From: CAVSUR01 sp963731285
GTDB lineage: Bacteria > Actinomycetota > Actinomycetes > Streptosporangiales > Streptosporangiaceae
Assembly: GCA_963731285.1 (NCBI GenBank)
Contig: CAVSUR010000001.1
Location: forward strand, 682,001-746,000
DNA length: 64,000 nucleotides
Direction: 5' to 3'
Shown: one piece after another, positions 18,030 to 26,588 of the stretch
Layout: each line of letters starts with the position of its first letter
Position numbering within the stretch: the stretch's first letter is position 1
Position numbers and translations under genes: made by a program
Notes under the pieces: generated by a model
Seen by the model: the letters and a program-made list of their open reading frames with translations, nothing else
The model's database searches: none
What the model was told of the DNA's origin: nothing

Positions 18030-18758
18030 CACCAGTGGGTCCGGCTGGACTATCCCTATCCGGACCCCCCACTGACCTCAACCGTCGAAGCCCGGCTCAT
18101 CGAGCAGTTGCCGGGTCACAGCACTGTCGTAGCCACGGTCCAGATGGCAGGTACGGTCCTCAGGCAGGATCCCGTCCAGTTGCGGCCCGCGGCCTCCAGC
18201 GTGGGCGCCAGCAGCGGCGAGTCATGCCGGTTCGCGCCCGGCCGAGGCGATACCCAGCGGGATGCCGTACCCGTCGCTGGCGACCGGGCGTTTCAGGCCG
18301 CCCTTGCGCCGGCCCGCCGGGGACGGCCCGGCGCGCTCGCCGCCGCAGGGCGCCTTGGCCAGGCACCCGTCCACCGCGACATCACCCAGGTCCAGGCCGA
18401 TGATCTGGTCATAGGTGCGCAGCGCGGCGGCGTGCAGCGCCTCGCCGAGGCCCAGGTCCGCCCATTCGGCGAGCCGCCGCCGGATGGTGCGGTCGGAGCA
18501 GCCCGGCGTGGCGATCCGCTCATACCCGCTGCCGTGCACTAACGCGGCCACCACATGGTCGAAGACCACCCGGCCGGGTACCCGGCGGCGGTGACAGCCC
18601 AGCGGGTGACCGGGATGAAATTCCGGCGGCTCACCGCCGGCCAGCGCGCAGAACCCCGGCCCAGGCCGGCTCCAGCAGGCATGATGGCACGACAGGCACG
18701 GGACACCTCGAAGATCATCGACTGTGGTAAGCCAATGATCACCGGGTCCCGTGCCTGT
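18030..18758 (-). mobile_element. IS5-family transposase remnant
   Basis: On the minus strand 18569-18222 encodes part of an IS5-family transposase: VAALVHGSGYERIATPGCSD, RTIRRRLAEWADLGLG, DLGDVAVDGCLAKAPCGGE (first catalytic Asp) and RPVASDGYGIPLG. Upstream and downstream pieces (FHPGHPLGCHRRRVPGRVV; HLDRGYDSAVTRQLLDE) are in other frames, so the gene is broken on both sides. At the 5' end ACAGGCACGGGAC (18692-18704) and GTCCCGTGCCTGT (18746-18758) form a 13-bp inverted repeat that may be residual end sequence. No target duplication was found. Confidence 0.7.
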
Positions 18759-19013
18759 GCCCTGTCACGACACGCCCCGGCACATCCCTATTGCCGGGCG
18801 CTCTAAACAGGCCAACCGATGGCCTCATTTTCGACCGTCGCACTGGCCTCATTTCGAGCGTCGTCGACATTCGCTACGCCCGTGACCAGACACAATAGCG
18901 GTGGCCGTACTGCAGAAAACCGCAGTTCAGATCCGTGTGTCTGCGCCGGGAGCCGCACCTGCCAGGTATCGGTCTAGCCCCGTGCCAAGGCTCATCCGCT
19001 CGGGCCCGGGCTG

Positions 19014-19454
19014 TCAGCTTGTGCGCAGTTCGTCGAGCACGCGCTGGATGCGCCGGGTGCGCGTCTCGGTGGTGCGTGCTCCGGTGATGGAGAGGACGTG
19101 CCGCCGCTGGCTGCTGTAGGACAGGGCGGCGAACCGGTCGGACGTGGCGGGGTCGGCGCGAAGGGCATCGGCGAGCTCGACCGGGAGGTCGACCGTGCGG
19201 GGCGCGTCATCGCGTTCAAGTTCGACGGTGATGCTGTCGCCCGCGGCGATGCCGGCGGAGGACCGTATGTCGGCGCTCACCGGGATCTTGGGCTCGCCTC
19301 GTATCGTGGCGATGGTGCTGGCGTAGCGCGTGCCGTTGATAGTGACGCTGACCGGGATGCGCTTGCCGCCGCCCAGCGCCGCCACGACCTCGTCGGGGAC
19401 CCGGATGCCGGTAGCGGTCTTGCCGTCGAGCAGCAGGGTGGTAGTGAATTCCAT
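19014..19454 (-). CDS. DUF1905 / YdeI-OmpD-associated protein
   Basis: A 146-aa cytoplasmic protein in two parts. The N-terminal DUF1905 barrel (about 1-85) has VPDEVVAALGGGKRIPVSVT, PVSADIRSSAGIAAGD and VELERDDAPR. The C-terminal YdeI-like helical segment (about 88-145) has PVELADALRADPATSDRFAA, LSYSSQRRHVLSI and TETRTRRIQRVLDEL. The family role is poorly defined (stress or bacteriocin tolerance has been proposed for YdeI). It follows the DUF998 gene on the same strand with 45 bp between them, so the two may share the operator-controlled promoter at 20.2 kb. Confidence 0.85.
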   Translation of the reverse strand: MEFTTTLLLDGKTATGIRVPDEVVAALGGGKRIPVSVTINGTRYASTIATIRGEPKIPVSADIRSSAGIAAGDSITVELERDDAPRTVDLPVELADALRADPATSDRFAALSYSSQRRHVLSITGARTTETRTRRIQRVLDELRTS

Positions 19455-19499
19455 GGTCGTTCTTCCGTCTCTGCCGTGGATGGATGCTGAGGCGGCCGG

Positions 19500-20204
19500 T
19501 CAGGCCGCCGAGGCCGCGGCGCGGTGGTACAGGTGTGCGCTGACCAGCGCGAGCCAGGTCCAGGCGAGGATGACGGCGCCGGTGAAGGCCAGGACGCCCA
19601 GGCTGCTGGCGGCGCCCCCGGCCGCAATCCCCGCGAAGGCCGCGAAGAACAGCACTCCTGTGATCAGCGAGAAGAACGCCCAGCTGAGCTGGCGCAGTCC
19701 GCGGAACTGCCAGGCCAGCACGAGGCAGGCCGTGATCAGGCCGAGGAAGCCGATGCCGCCGAAGACGATATGCAGCGTCCCGTGCCAGCTCGGGGTGACC
19801 GTGGGGCCAGGCGGGGTGCCGACTGGGAAGCCGTCAGCGGGGTCGGCAATGAAGAAACCGGCGCCGATGAGGCCAGCGGCATAGACACCGAGGAACCAGC
19901 CGCTGGCGGCGTTCACCCGCTCCGCGCGCCGCTGGCGCACTACGCCGACGGCGGCGGCGCCGACCATTAGCCCGGTTACCACGAGCACCAGCACGTGGAT
20001 CCACCCGAGGGCGCCGTTGGCGAGCAGGCTCCAGTCGTTGCGGGCCAGGCTGAAGCCGGAGCGGGTGAGCGCCTCGGCCAGAGAGGCGGCGACATAGAAC
20101 GGCCCGGCGACCATGCCGTAGCCGAGCAGTGACTTGGTGACCCGCACGGGTGCGGGCGGGCAGTCGGCGGCCAGGCGGCTGTTCTGGATAGTTGCGGTGG
20201 GCAT
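19500..20204 (-). CDS. DUF998 family membrane protein
   Basis: A 234-aa protein with six hydrophobic helices: YGMVAGPFYVAASLAEAL, GALGWIHVLVLVVTGLMVGA, FLGVYAAGLIGAGFFIADP, GTLHIVFGGIGFLGLITACL, AFFSLITGVLFFAAFAGIAA and LGVLAFTGAVILAWTWLALV. The DUF998 hallmarks are RSGFSLARNDWSLLANGALG, FIADPADGFPVG and WHGTLH. The start ATG 20204 has ribosome site AGAAGGGAG. It is divergent from a TetR regulator with an operator between them, so it is the probable regulated target. Molecular function unknown. Confidence 0.87.
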   Translation of the reverse strand: MPTATIQNSRLAADCPPAPVRVTKSLLGYGMVAGPFYVAASLAEALTRSGFSLARNDWSLLANGALGWIHVLVLVVTGLMVGAAAVGVVRQRRAERVNAASGWFLGVYAAGLIGAGFFIADPADGFPVGTPPGPTVTPSWHGTLHIVFGGIGFLGLITACLVLAWQFRGLRQLSWAFFSLITGVLFFAAFAGIAAGGAASSLGVLAFTGAVILAWTWLALVSAHLYHRAAASAA

Positions 20205-20231
20205 TGGAGCACTCCCTTCTAACTGAACTGC

Positions 20232-20277
20232 ACTGAACAGTACATACTTGGAACGCTACTGTACGGTACAGTTCAGT
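20232..20277. promoter_or_regulatory. TetR operator between divergent DUF998 and TetR genes
   Basis: ACTGAACAGTAC (20232-20243) faces GTACAGTTCAGT (20266-20277), an inverted repeat matching 11 of 12 positions. Within the right half CTGTACGGTACAG (20259-20271) is itself a perfect odd palindrome. A further ACTGAAC copy sits at 20222-20228. The arrangement fits two TetR dimers controlling both promoters. Confidence 0.72.
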
Positions 20278-20292
20278 GTCAAGGAGGTTCTC

Positions 20293-20922
20293 ATGGCTGG
20301 ACGGAAGGGCGCACTGATCCTCGACACCGCGCGGCAGATGTTCCTGGAGAGGGGCTATGACGCGACGAGCCTGGATGATGTCGCCGCTGCGAGCGGCGTC
20401 TCGAAGACCACCGTCTACAACAACTTCGAGGACAAGGAGGGCCTGTTCAGCGCGGTCGTGCTCTCGGTCACCGAGCGCGCGGAGCAGATCATCTCGGAAC
20501 TGGGCGCCACCCTCAGCGGGGACGAGCCGGTAGCCGGACGGCTGACCGCGGTCGCCCGCGTCCTGGCCTACGGCGTGCTCAACCCAGCCGTCGTGCAGCT
20601 GCGGCGGCTAGCCATTTCCGAAGCCCTGCGGTTCCCCGACATCGTCACCGCATACTGGGACCGCGCTCCGGCGCGAACACTGGCCCTTCTCACCGAATGG
20701 TTCACACAGATGGCCGCCCAGGGCGAGCTGGAAACCGACGATCCCGCGGCGGCGGCAGCGCTTTTTGCCTACGCAGTCCTGGGCTTGTACCAGGACCAGG
20801 CACTCCTGCAGCCCAGCCGCCCGCTGACCCGCGCCGACCTCGACGAGCACGTCGACAAAGTGGTCGCCGCGTTCTTGCGGGCCTACGCGCCGAGCGCGCA
20901 CCCCCAGGCTGGATCCCGCTAA
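20293..20922 (+). CDS. TetR/AcrR-family repressor
   Basis: A 209-aa protein. The N-terminal TetR helix-turn-helix is at about 10-57 (ILDTARQMFLERGYDATSLD, DVAAASGVSKTTVYNNFEDK). A helical ligand/dimer domain follows (AefR-like C-terminus, FFRA-type end AAFLRAYAPS). ATG 20293 is chosen for its strong ribosome site AAGGAGG (20281-20287); the frame is open to 20248 but that includes the operator. It likely represses itself and the divergent DUF998/YdeI genes. The 3' end touches IS110-derived sequence. Confidence 0.9.
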   Translation: MAGRKGALILDTARQMFLERGYDATSLDDVAAASGVSKTTVYNNFEDKEGLFSAVVLSVTERAEQIISELGATLSGDEPVAGRLTAVARVLAYGVLNPAVVQLRRLAISEALRFPDIVTAYWDRAPARTLALLTEWFTQMAAQGELETDDPAAAAALFAYAVLGLYQDQALLQPSRPLTRADLDEHVDKVVAAFLRAYAPSAHPQAGSR

Positions 20923-22170
20923 CCAGGACTCAAGTCTCCGCGCACCGTCGCGATCGTGCACCTTGAGGACTGCCTGCCCCTGGGAACGCAGACGCGCAGA
21001 TTACTCTCATCTGCGCACCCAGCGCCGACCCCTGTGCCGTGGCCACCGGCGCTCAGAACGAAGACCTCTTTGTCGTCAAGTCGTTCTGCGCGAGGTCTTG
21101 AACGGCGTCGCTGGCACTGCTCGCCGGGCCTGGCCGGCCGGTCGTAGGCTGGGTGCTGGTCCGGGAGTGGCTGGTCCGAAGAGCCGGCGTGCGGGGTGTA
21201 GCCGGCCGCGCTGGAGACAGAGCCGTTCCCCGGTTGCCCTCCCGGGCCGTCTGCTTGTGCGGGCGGCCGGGCGGCTGCATCAGCTTGGAGCCGGGCGAAG
21301 ATGGCGTCGCTGAGCTGCCGCTTGAGCGCGCGGAGCGCTTCTTTGCGCGTCTTGCCCGCAGCGATCTTTTTGTCGAAGTAGGCGCGGCCGGGGCTGTGGG
21401 GGTGCCGGATCTGGGTGACGGCGGCCATGTGGATCGCGTGGTTAAGGCGGCGGTTGCCGCGCAGCGACAGCCGGTGGACCTTCCGCCCGCCGGAGGACAC
21501 CTCGATCGGGGCGGTGCCGTATAGGCGGCGAAGCGGTCCCGGTCACCGAACCGGGATACCTGGCCGACGGTGCCGATGACGGCGGCGGCGATGACCGGGC
21601 CGACGCCGAAAATCTGCGTGAGCGTCGTGCCGGATGCGGCGACCGCCGCGGCAAGCTTGGCGCGGGTGCCGCGGATCTGGGCATCGATGTGGCACAGGTC
21701 GGCGAGGAACTCGGCGGCCAGCTCGCAGCGGGCCGCAGCGGCCTGGCCGGACGGAGAGATGCGCTGCAGCAACCCAGCGGCCTGGCCTGCGGTGATCTCC
21801 TTGCTGAAGCCGCCGGGGACCAGCTCGGCGAGCACGGCGTGGAGCCGGCAGGCGACCTGGGGGCGGCCCGGCCCAGGTCCCGGTAGCGCTCAGCCCGCAC
21901 CCTTAGCACGGCGGTGTGATCCTCCGCGGTCACCGGGCGCCGGGCTGGCGAGCGCAGCGCGGCGACCGCGACCGGCCGGGCGTCGTTAGCGTCGTTCTTG
22001 CTGGTGTTTCCCGCCGCCAGCAACCGCACCCGGGCGGCCACCTTGGGCTGCACATCCAGCACCCGCTCCCCGGCGGCGACCAGCTGCCGGGCCAGCAGGC
22101 TTCCCAGCCCGATCGCCGCCGCGGTATGCGACGCCTTGTGCGGGTCCACTCCGATCATCACCGCCGCCAT
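20919..22170 (-). pseudogene. IS110-family transposase, frameshifted and internally deleted
   Basis: The N-terminus MAAVMIGVDPHKASHTAAAI carries the first DEDD Asp, then jumps straight to LLARQLVAAGERVLDVQPKV, lacking about 40 residues of the RuvC-like domain, including the region of the catalytic Glu. The DANDA motif and ERYRDLGRA follow. A one-base shift near 21860 leads to LAELVPGGFSKEITAGQAAG and the Transposase_20 domain (LTQIFGVGPVIAAAVIGTVG). A second shift near 21510 leads to VSSGGRKVHRLSLRGNRRLN. The true stop is uncertain (21053 or 20919 depending on frame). It is not functional. Confidence 0.85.
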
Positions 22171-22455
22171 TCACCGGCTCCTTTCCCAACGTCAGGACCA
22201 GGGGAACCGTGGCGGGCATGCCTGATTCCAGATCTGGGCGCTCGCCCCTCTTACGAGCCACACCACGGCGAGGCCCCGGCAGGCCGGCACATCGTTCGAA
22301 AGCCAGGCCAGCAAATCGACCGGCAGCGGATATGAGGGCCAAGCCCACCGGGGTCTCTCAACGCTACGGCCCAGCTCACTGCCATCCCGGCCAGACCCGC
22401 AACGCCTACCCGAACACAATCAGGCGGATCAGGCGCGCCCGTAGCATCCTCGCCG
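20940..22455 (-). mobile_element. IS110-family element, decayed
   Basis: Comprises the broken transposase and its upstream non-coding end. IS110 elements have no long terminal inverted repeats or target duplications, so boundaries are approximate. The right boundary (about 22455) is set by where similarity to the second IS110 fragment (36393-36720) fades, after GGCGGATCAGG/GCGCCC. The left boundary lies just beyond the TetR stop. Confidence 0.65.
22171..22455 (-). ncRNA. candidate IS110 bridge-RNA region (non-coding end)
   Basis: The 285-bp non-coding segment upstream of the IS110 transposase is conserved with 36467-36720, next to another IS110 N-terminal fragment. Shared blocks include ACCGTGGCGGGCATGCC, ATTCCAG, GAGCCAC-CCACGGCGAGG and GGCGGATCAG. 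In IS110/IS621-type elements the non-coding end is transcribed into the bridge RNA that pairs target and donor. Position and conservation fit, but no secondary structure was computed. Confidence 0.35.
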
Positions 22456-22507
22456 GCAACAATCTGTGAGCAAACGATTCGCTCATGGTGCAGTTCGGGG
22501 TTTGTCG

Positions 22508-22850
22508 CCCGCACGCTTCGGCGGCGTGCACTCCTCCGTTCAGCCCGGTTCGCGATGGCCGTGACCAGGCACAATAGCCGTCGGCAGATCTGGCGGTGGC
22601 ATGTCGGTGGCCCTGACTGAGGCCGTTCCGTGGCCAAACTGAGACAAATGCTTTCCAGGCGCAGCGAGCGGGCTTGCCCGGTATTGAGCATTGTGCCTGG
22701 TCAGCGTGGCAGAGGATGCGCACCAGCGTTCACCAATGGCCGCCACCGTCTGCGACCAGCGCGGATACGGGGCATGTGGCTGCCAGTAAACGACCCCGCA
22801 CCGGGGTGAAAGACAAGAACTGTGACAAGCAGCCGGTGCCGTGACCGGCG
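22508..22850. repeat. attachment-site-like repeat, copy A (tRNA-Ser core missing)
   Basis: Copy A shares both flanks with the other copies but not the tRNA piece. The left flank has GCACGCTTCGGCGGCGTGC and CTCCGTTCA, as in copy C, and GTGGCCAAACTGAGACAAA, as in copy B. GGTCAGCGTGGCAGAGGAT (22699-22717) is followed almost at once by ACCAGCGTTCACC (22722-22734), whereas other copies have about 53 bp of tRNA-Ser between these blocks. The right flank continues with GCCGCCACCGTC and GGGGTGAAAGAC. A 14-bp inverted repeat (ACCAGGCACAAT type) brackets it at about 22560 and 22688. Confidence 0.65.
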
Positions 22851-22893
22851 GGACAGAGCATAGCGGTGCAATGCACGCTGAGCGCAAATGCCC

Positions 22894-23262
22894 TTACGAG
22901 TCCGGCAGCGGGCCGATCCAGCGCTCACTCCCGTTCAGCCCGTCCGGGTGGTCGCGAAGGACGTTCTCGATCGCGGCAGCGACAGCGGCGATGGCGTTGC
23001 GGGTGCGTGTCCGCGCCGAGGGCAGCAGTATCAGGCCGGCATGCACCTCGCCTTGCGCTAGCCACTCTGCCGCAAGCGGGCGGAAGTCCTTGATGTTGTT
23101 CGTGACCACGGCCCGGTCTTCGCTGCATGCGAGCTCGAGGATGATCCGGTCGCTGCGCCCGGCCAGGTCCTCGCGGACAGCAACGGCGTCCACGTCATAG
23201 CCGGCCTGGCGCAGCAGGACCGCGATCAGCGGCGGCAACTGCTCGTCCAGGATGGCTCTCAC
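22894..23262 (-). CDS. DUF5615 PIN-like toxin candidate
   Basis: A 122-aa PIN-like protein of the DUF5615 family. The first acidic residue is in MRAILDEQLPPLIAVLLRQA (Asp6-Glu7), then GYDVDAVAVREDLAGRSDRI, the acidic SEDRAVVTNNIKDF motif with conserved TNNIKDF, and a C-terminal helix. PIN folds are Mg-dependent RNases; DUF5615 proteins are usually paired with DUF433 proteins, as here. It overlaps the stop of the DUF433 gene by four bases, so the antitoxin is translated first. It lies about 40 bp inside attachment-like repeat A, where an addiction module would stabilise an island. Confidence 0.85.
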   Translation of the reverse strand: MRAILDEQLPPLIAVLLRQAGYDVDAVAVREDLAGRSDRIILELACSEDRAVVTNNIKDFRPLAAEWLAQGEVHAGLILLPSARTRTRNAIAAVAAAIENVLRDHPDGLNGSERWIGPLPDS

Positions 23263-23672
23263 GAGCGCAGAGCCTGCTCACCTGCCATGGCAGCCGCCCG
23301 CCCGCGCTCGTACTCCGCCTCATTGAGCTCGATTTCCCTGTCGATCTCGTCCCGGTATTCGCCGTAGTAGGCCACGGCCGCTTCTACCAGCCCGGCTGGG
23401 ATCTGCAAGTACTCGGCCGCCTCGGCCACTGACCCGTTGTTGTCCCGGATTGTGGCGATAACCTCCCAGACGTCCAGGCCGCGGCCGAGCAGGCTGGCCC
23501 GGCGGCCGCTCGGACCGTCGAGGAACTGGATGAGCGGGTGCGCGTCGTGACGCAGTCCCTCCTCGACATAGCGCTGGGCCAGGGTGCGTTCCTCGATGCC
23601 GGCCCGGCGCGCCCACTCTGACAGCCGCTGCCGCACGCCCGGCGCTAGCCGCAAAGTGTAGTGGTCAGCCAT
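23259..23672 (-). CDS. DUF433 antitoxin candidate
   Basis: A 137-aa protein. The N-terminal ribbon-helix-helix-like part (YTLRLAPGVRQRLSEWARRA, GIEERTLAQRYVEEGLRHD) should bind DNA. The DUF433 winged segment follows (GRGLDVWEVIATIRDNNGSV, AEAAEYLQIPAGLVEAAVAY) and then a long acidic/basic helix. ATG 23672 is preferred to an upstream ATG because the RHH starts there. A TACAGT hexamer 6-7 bp before it on the minus strand suggests a leaderless transcript. Forms a module with the DUF5615 gene, whose start overlaps its stop. Confidence 0.82.
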   Translation of the reverse strand: MADHYTLRLAPGVRQRLSEWARRAGIEERTLAQRYVEEGLRHDAHPLIQFLDGPSGRRASLLGRGLDVWEVIATIRDNNGSVAEAAEYLQIPAGLVEAAVAYYGEYRDEIDREIELNEAEYERGRAAAMAGEQALRS

Positions 23673-23877
23673 ACGCTTACTGTACCACTTTGTATCACCG
23701 TGTGACACGAGTGCCGGGGCGGCGGAGTGTCATCCAGCGGGGTGGCAGTCGAATGTCCGCTGCCCGTTGGGCGGATACCGGCAGGAAACAAGATCGGGGA
23801 TAGCCGGCTACCCACCCACTGGCGACTGGAGGACGCGAGCATCTCCCGGCCATCTCGGCCAGTTCGTCGGGGCTGAG

Positions 23878-24057
23878 TCAGACAATGCCCTGCCTTAACC
23901 ACGGGATCGGCAGCGCGTCTGACTCCTTTCGGTCGAGATAGGCGTTGAACTCGGCGACTGGGAAAGCCGTCGCGGCGGCGACCCGGCCGGCAGTGACGAT
24001 CACGAACAGTGACAGATCTCCCGACAGCCAGCCATAAATCCTGCTGCCGAACGCCGA
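23878..24057 (-). pseudogene. unidentified protein C-terminal fragment
   Basis: The minus strand reads SRIYGWLSGDLSLFVIVTAG, RVAAATAFPVAEFNAYLDRK and ESDALPIPWLRQGIV before a stop. The composition and a hydrophobic stretch look like real coding, but no start lies in frame; an in-frame stop precedes it near 24060. I do not recognise the family. It is probably the remaining 3' end of a gene cut by rearrangement, between the toxin-antitoxin pair and the ABC permease. The rest of 23709-24197 holds nothing I can support. Confidence 0.35.
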
Positions 24058-24197
24058 TTACGCGCTGGTGATGGGTGGCGTCATCGGCGTGGCTGGAAGG
24101 CGCGGAATTGGGTGTTCTGGCTGTGCCTTGGCGGGGTCTGCAGGATGAGAAGTACCTTGAGACTGGCGTTGGCTGGAGTGTCGGGTTCGGATCTGTT

Positions 24198-25787
24198 CTA
24201 CACCGTGCTCTGGACGGCGATCTGGCACAGTTCCGGTAGCCTGCCCTGGGCTTCGCGGGCCGCGATCTGCATGCCGGCCCAGGCCAGCGCGAGGCCGTAG
24301 GCGGCGGAGCAGATGATGAGCGCCGGTGTCCGGACCGCCGCCGGGGCGGTGCTGGTGGACGCGGCCACGAGGATGACCGGGGTGACCGCGACGGCGACGC
24401 CGGCCAGGCTGGCGAGGATGCCGCCGAAGGTGTAGGACCCGTATCCGGGGGCGGCCTGGCGCATGGGGCTGCCGGTTCGCGTGGCCATCGGGTAGGCAAG
24501 GGTGACGGTGAGGATGTTGCTCAGGCCGAGGGCTGCGCCGAGGCCGGCCAGGGCGACCGCGGTGGCCGGTACTGCCTGCGCCGGATGCCTGACCGCGGCT
24601 GCCAGGCCGAAGCTGATCGCGGTGAGCATTGGTACGGCGATCACGGCGAGCGCGATGTTCTGGCCGGAGAAGTAGGCCCGCAGTGGGCGGCGGCTGGTCA
24701 GCGCGAGCGCCTCGATGACAAACGGCGAGCCGGTCAGGCCTATCGAGTTGGCGTGGAAGAAGCCGACGAGCCCGGCGCCGACGACGGCGCTGCCGATCAC
24801 GACGGCGGGATGCTGGTGCGGGCCCAGGATTGTGCTGGCGGAGACGACGACCATGATGACTGCGGTCATGACCCAGTAGACCAGTGATGTCGGCTCGCGG
24901 CGCTGGTAGATCCAGAACCGGGCTGCCACGGCGCCGCGCAGCCCGTAGCGGGCCAGCGGCAGCGCCGTGCCGTGCAGCTGCGATGACCCGGTGGAGGTGT
25001 CGGCGGTAACCAGGGCGCGGCTCAGCGAGCGCACCCAGAGCCAGCCCAGCACGATGATGATGGCGGCCAGCAGCCCCAGCCGCGCCAGTGCGGTGCCGGG
25101 ACGGCCGTGCGAGGCGTCCTGGATGGCGTGCGCGGCCAGGCCGGGCGGCAGCCAGCGCATCCACGCGTCGACGCCGGCGAAGCTCGCCGCGGTGATCCTG
25201 CCCTGGGCCGCTGCCCTGGGTATCACCTGGCCCAGCAACTCGACCAGGGCGAAGATCGGGATGAACAGGAAGACCGCGAGGTCCTTGCCGCGGCGGGAGC
25301 GCAGCAGCCTGGCCATGCTGGTGGTCACCAGCCGGGCCAGGGTGATGCAGAACAACACCTGCAGCGCCACCGCGATCACGGCGACGAGGAGGCCTAGCGG
25401 GCCGCTGGCCAGACCGACCATCACCCCCAGCAGGCCGATCACGTTGGCCAGCGGCCAGGCGCCGACAGCCGATGCCGCGAGCAACCCGACCGCGAGCGGA
25501 CGGGTACGCAACGGGTACCGCTGCAGCGTGGCGGGGTCGAGGGTGCCGTCCAGGCCGAACGCGAAGATCGGCAGGATCAGCCAGCCGAGCGCGAAAGCGG
25601 AGAAGATGACCGTGGTCAGGTCTACCGACGCGCTCAGGCCGCGGAACAGTGCCAGGACAAAGAAGACGCCGACCGCCACCACGATGGCGAAGAAGGTACT
25701 GACGATGAATGATGTCTGCGCGGACGTCGACGAGCGCAGCGCGTTGAGCACCAGCCGGAGCTTCAGCTGGACGAGGAGCCGAGCCAT
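24198..25787 (-). CDS. ABC transporter permease (large polytopic)
   Basis: A 529-aa protein with about 12 hydrophobic helices in two halves, starting at FIVSTFFAIVVAVGVFFVLA and ending at TPALIICSAAYGLALAWAGM. This is the arrangement of large single-chain permeases paired with CcmA-type ATPases. A loop near residue 60-95 (FGLDGTLDPATLQRYPLRTR) is typical of this group, which exports unknown substrates in actinobacteria. The gene overlaps the end of the ATPase gene by 25 bp and is the last of a three-gene operon with the PQQ-type propeller. Confidence 0.85.
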   Translation of the reverse strand: MARLLVQLKLRLVLNALRSSTSAQTSFIVSTFFAIVVAVGVFFVLALFRGLSASVDLTTVIFSAFALGWLILPIFAFGLDGTLDPATLQRYPLRTRPLAVGLLAASAVGAWPLANVIGLLGVMVGLASGPLGLLVAVIAVALQVLFCITLARLVTTSMARLLRSRRGKDLAVFLFIPIFALVELLGQVIPRAAAQGRITAASFAGVDAWMRWLPPGLAAHAIQDASHGRPGTALARLGLLAAIIIVLGWLWVRSLSRALVTADTSTGSSQLHGTALPLARYGLRGAVAARFWIYQRREPTSLVYWVMTAVIMVVVSASTILGPHQHPAVVIGSAVVGAGLVGFFHANSIGLTGSPFVIEALALTSRRPLRAYFSGQNIALAVIAVPMLTAISFGLAAAVRHPAQAVPATAVALAGLGAALGLSNILTVTLAYPMATRTGSPMRQAAPGYGSYTFGGILASLAGVAVAVTPVILVAASTSTAPAAVRTPALIICSAAYGLALAWAGMQIAAREAQGRLPELCQIAVQSTV

Positions 25788-26530
25788 GACAGTCCCTCCT
25801 CGTCGTGTGCCCGCGGGCCGACCAGGTCGATGAACGCCCGCTGCAGGGTCTTGCCGCCCCGCACCGCCTCGGTGGTGCCGGTCGCGACGAGCTTGCCCTG
25901 GTCGATGATGGACACGTGATCGCAGACCTGCTCGACGAGTTCCATCACGTGGCTGGAGAACAGCACCGTCGAGCCCGAGCCGCCCAGCCGCGTCAGCAGC
26001 CGGCGTATCACGTCAGCCGAGATCGGATCAACCCCCTCCAGCGGCTCGTCCAGGAACAGCACCGACGGGTTGTGGATCAGCGCGCAGCCCAGGCTGGTCT
26101 TCTTCCGCATGCCCGTGGAATAGTCAGCGACCAGGCGCTTCGCATCTGCGGCCAGATCCAGCACCCCCAGCAACTCGGCCGCACGTGACCGTGCCTCCGC
26201 CGCGGCCAGTCCGCGCAGCCGGCCGGCGTATTCCAGCATCTCCGCACCGCTCAGCCGCTCGAACAGCCTGGCCTCGGCCGGCACCACCCCGATCACCGCC
26301 TTAGCCGCCACTGGGTCGGCCCACACATCCAGCCCGTTGATCAGGACCTGGCCGGCATCCGGGCGCAGCAGCCCGGTCATCATCGACAATGACGTGGTCT
26401 TCCCGGCGCCGTTCGGCCCGACCAGCCCGGCAAGCGAGCCGGCTGCGATCTCCAGATCGACCCCGGCCACCGCCTCCTTCGCGCCGAAGCTCTTGCGCAG
26501 CCCGCGCACCTCAATCGCGATCTCGCCCAT
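25763..26530 (-). CDS. ABC transporter ATP-binding protein
   Basis: A 255-aa ATPase with Walker A GPNGAGKTT (38-46), a Q-loop region around PAEARLFERL, signature YSTGMRKKTS, Walker B VLFLDEPLEG and switch His in LFSSHVM. The signature deviates from LSGGQ, as in CcmA/Nod-type exporter ATPases. It powers the permease encoded next and overlaps it. Upstream, the PQQ-type gene ends 58 bp before this start, so all three are likely transcribed from the promoter at 29.14 kb. Confidence 0.92.
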   Translation of the reverse strand: MGEIAIEVRGLRKSFGAKEAVAGVDLEIAAGSLAGLVGPNGAGKTTSLSMMTGLLRPDAGQVLINGLDVWADPVAAKAVIGVVPAEARLFERLSGAEMLEYAGRLRGLAAAEARSRAAELLGVLDLAADAKRLVADYSTGMRKKTSLGCALIHNPSVLFLDEPLEGVDPISADVIRRLLTRLGGSGSTVLFSSHVMELVEQVCDHVSIIDQGKLVATGTTEAVRGGKTLQRAFIDLVGPRAHDEEGLSWLGSSSS

Positions 26531-26588
26531 CTCTGCCTCCTCAGCCGCCGTTCAGCTGGCTGGTCGTAACGATGCCCCTGGAAATTGG

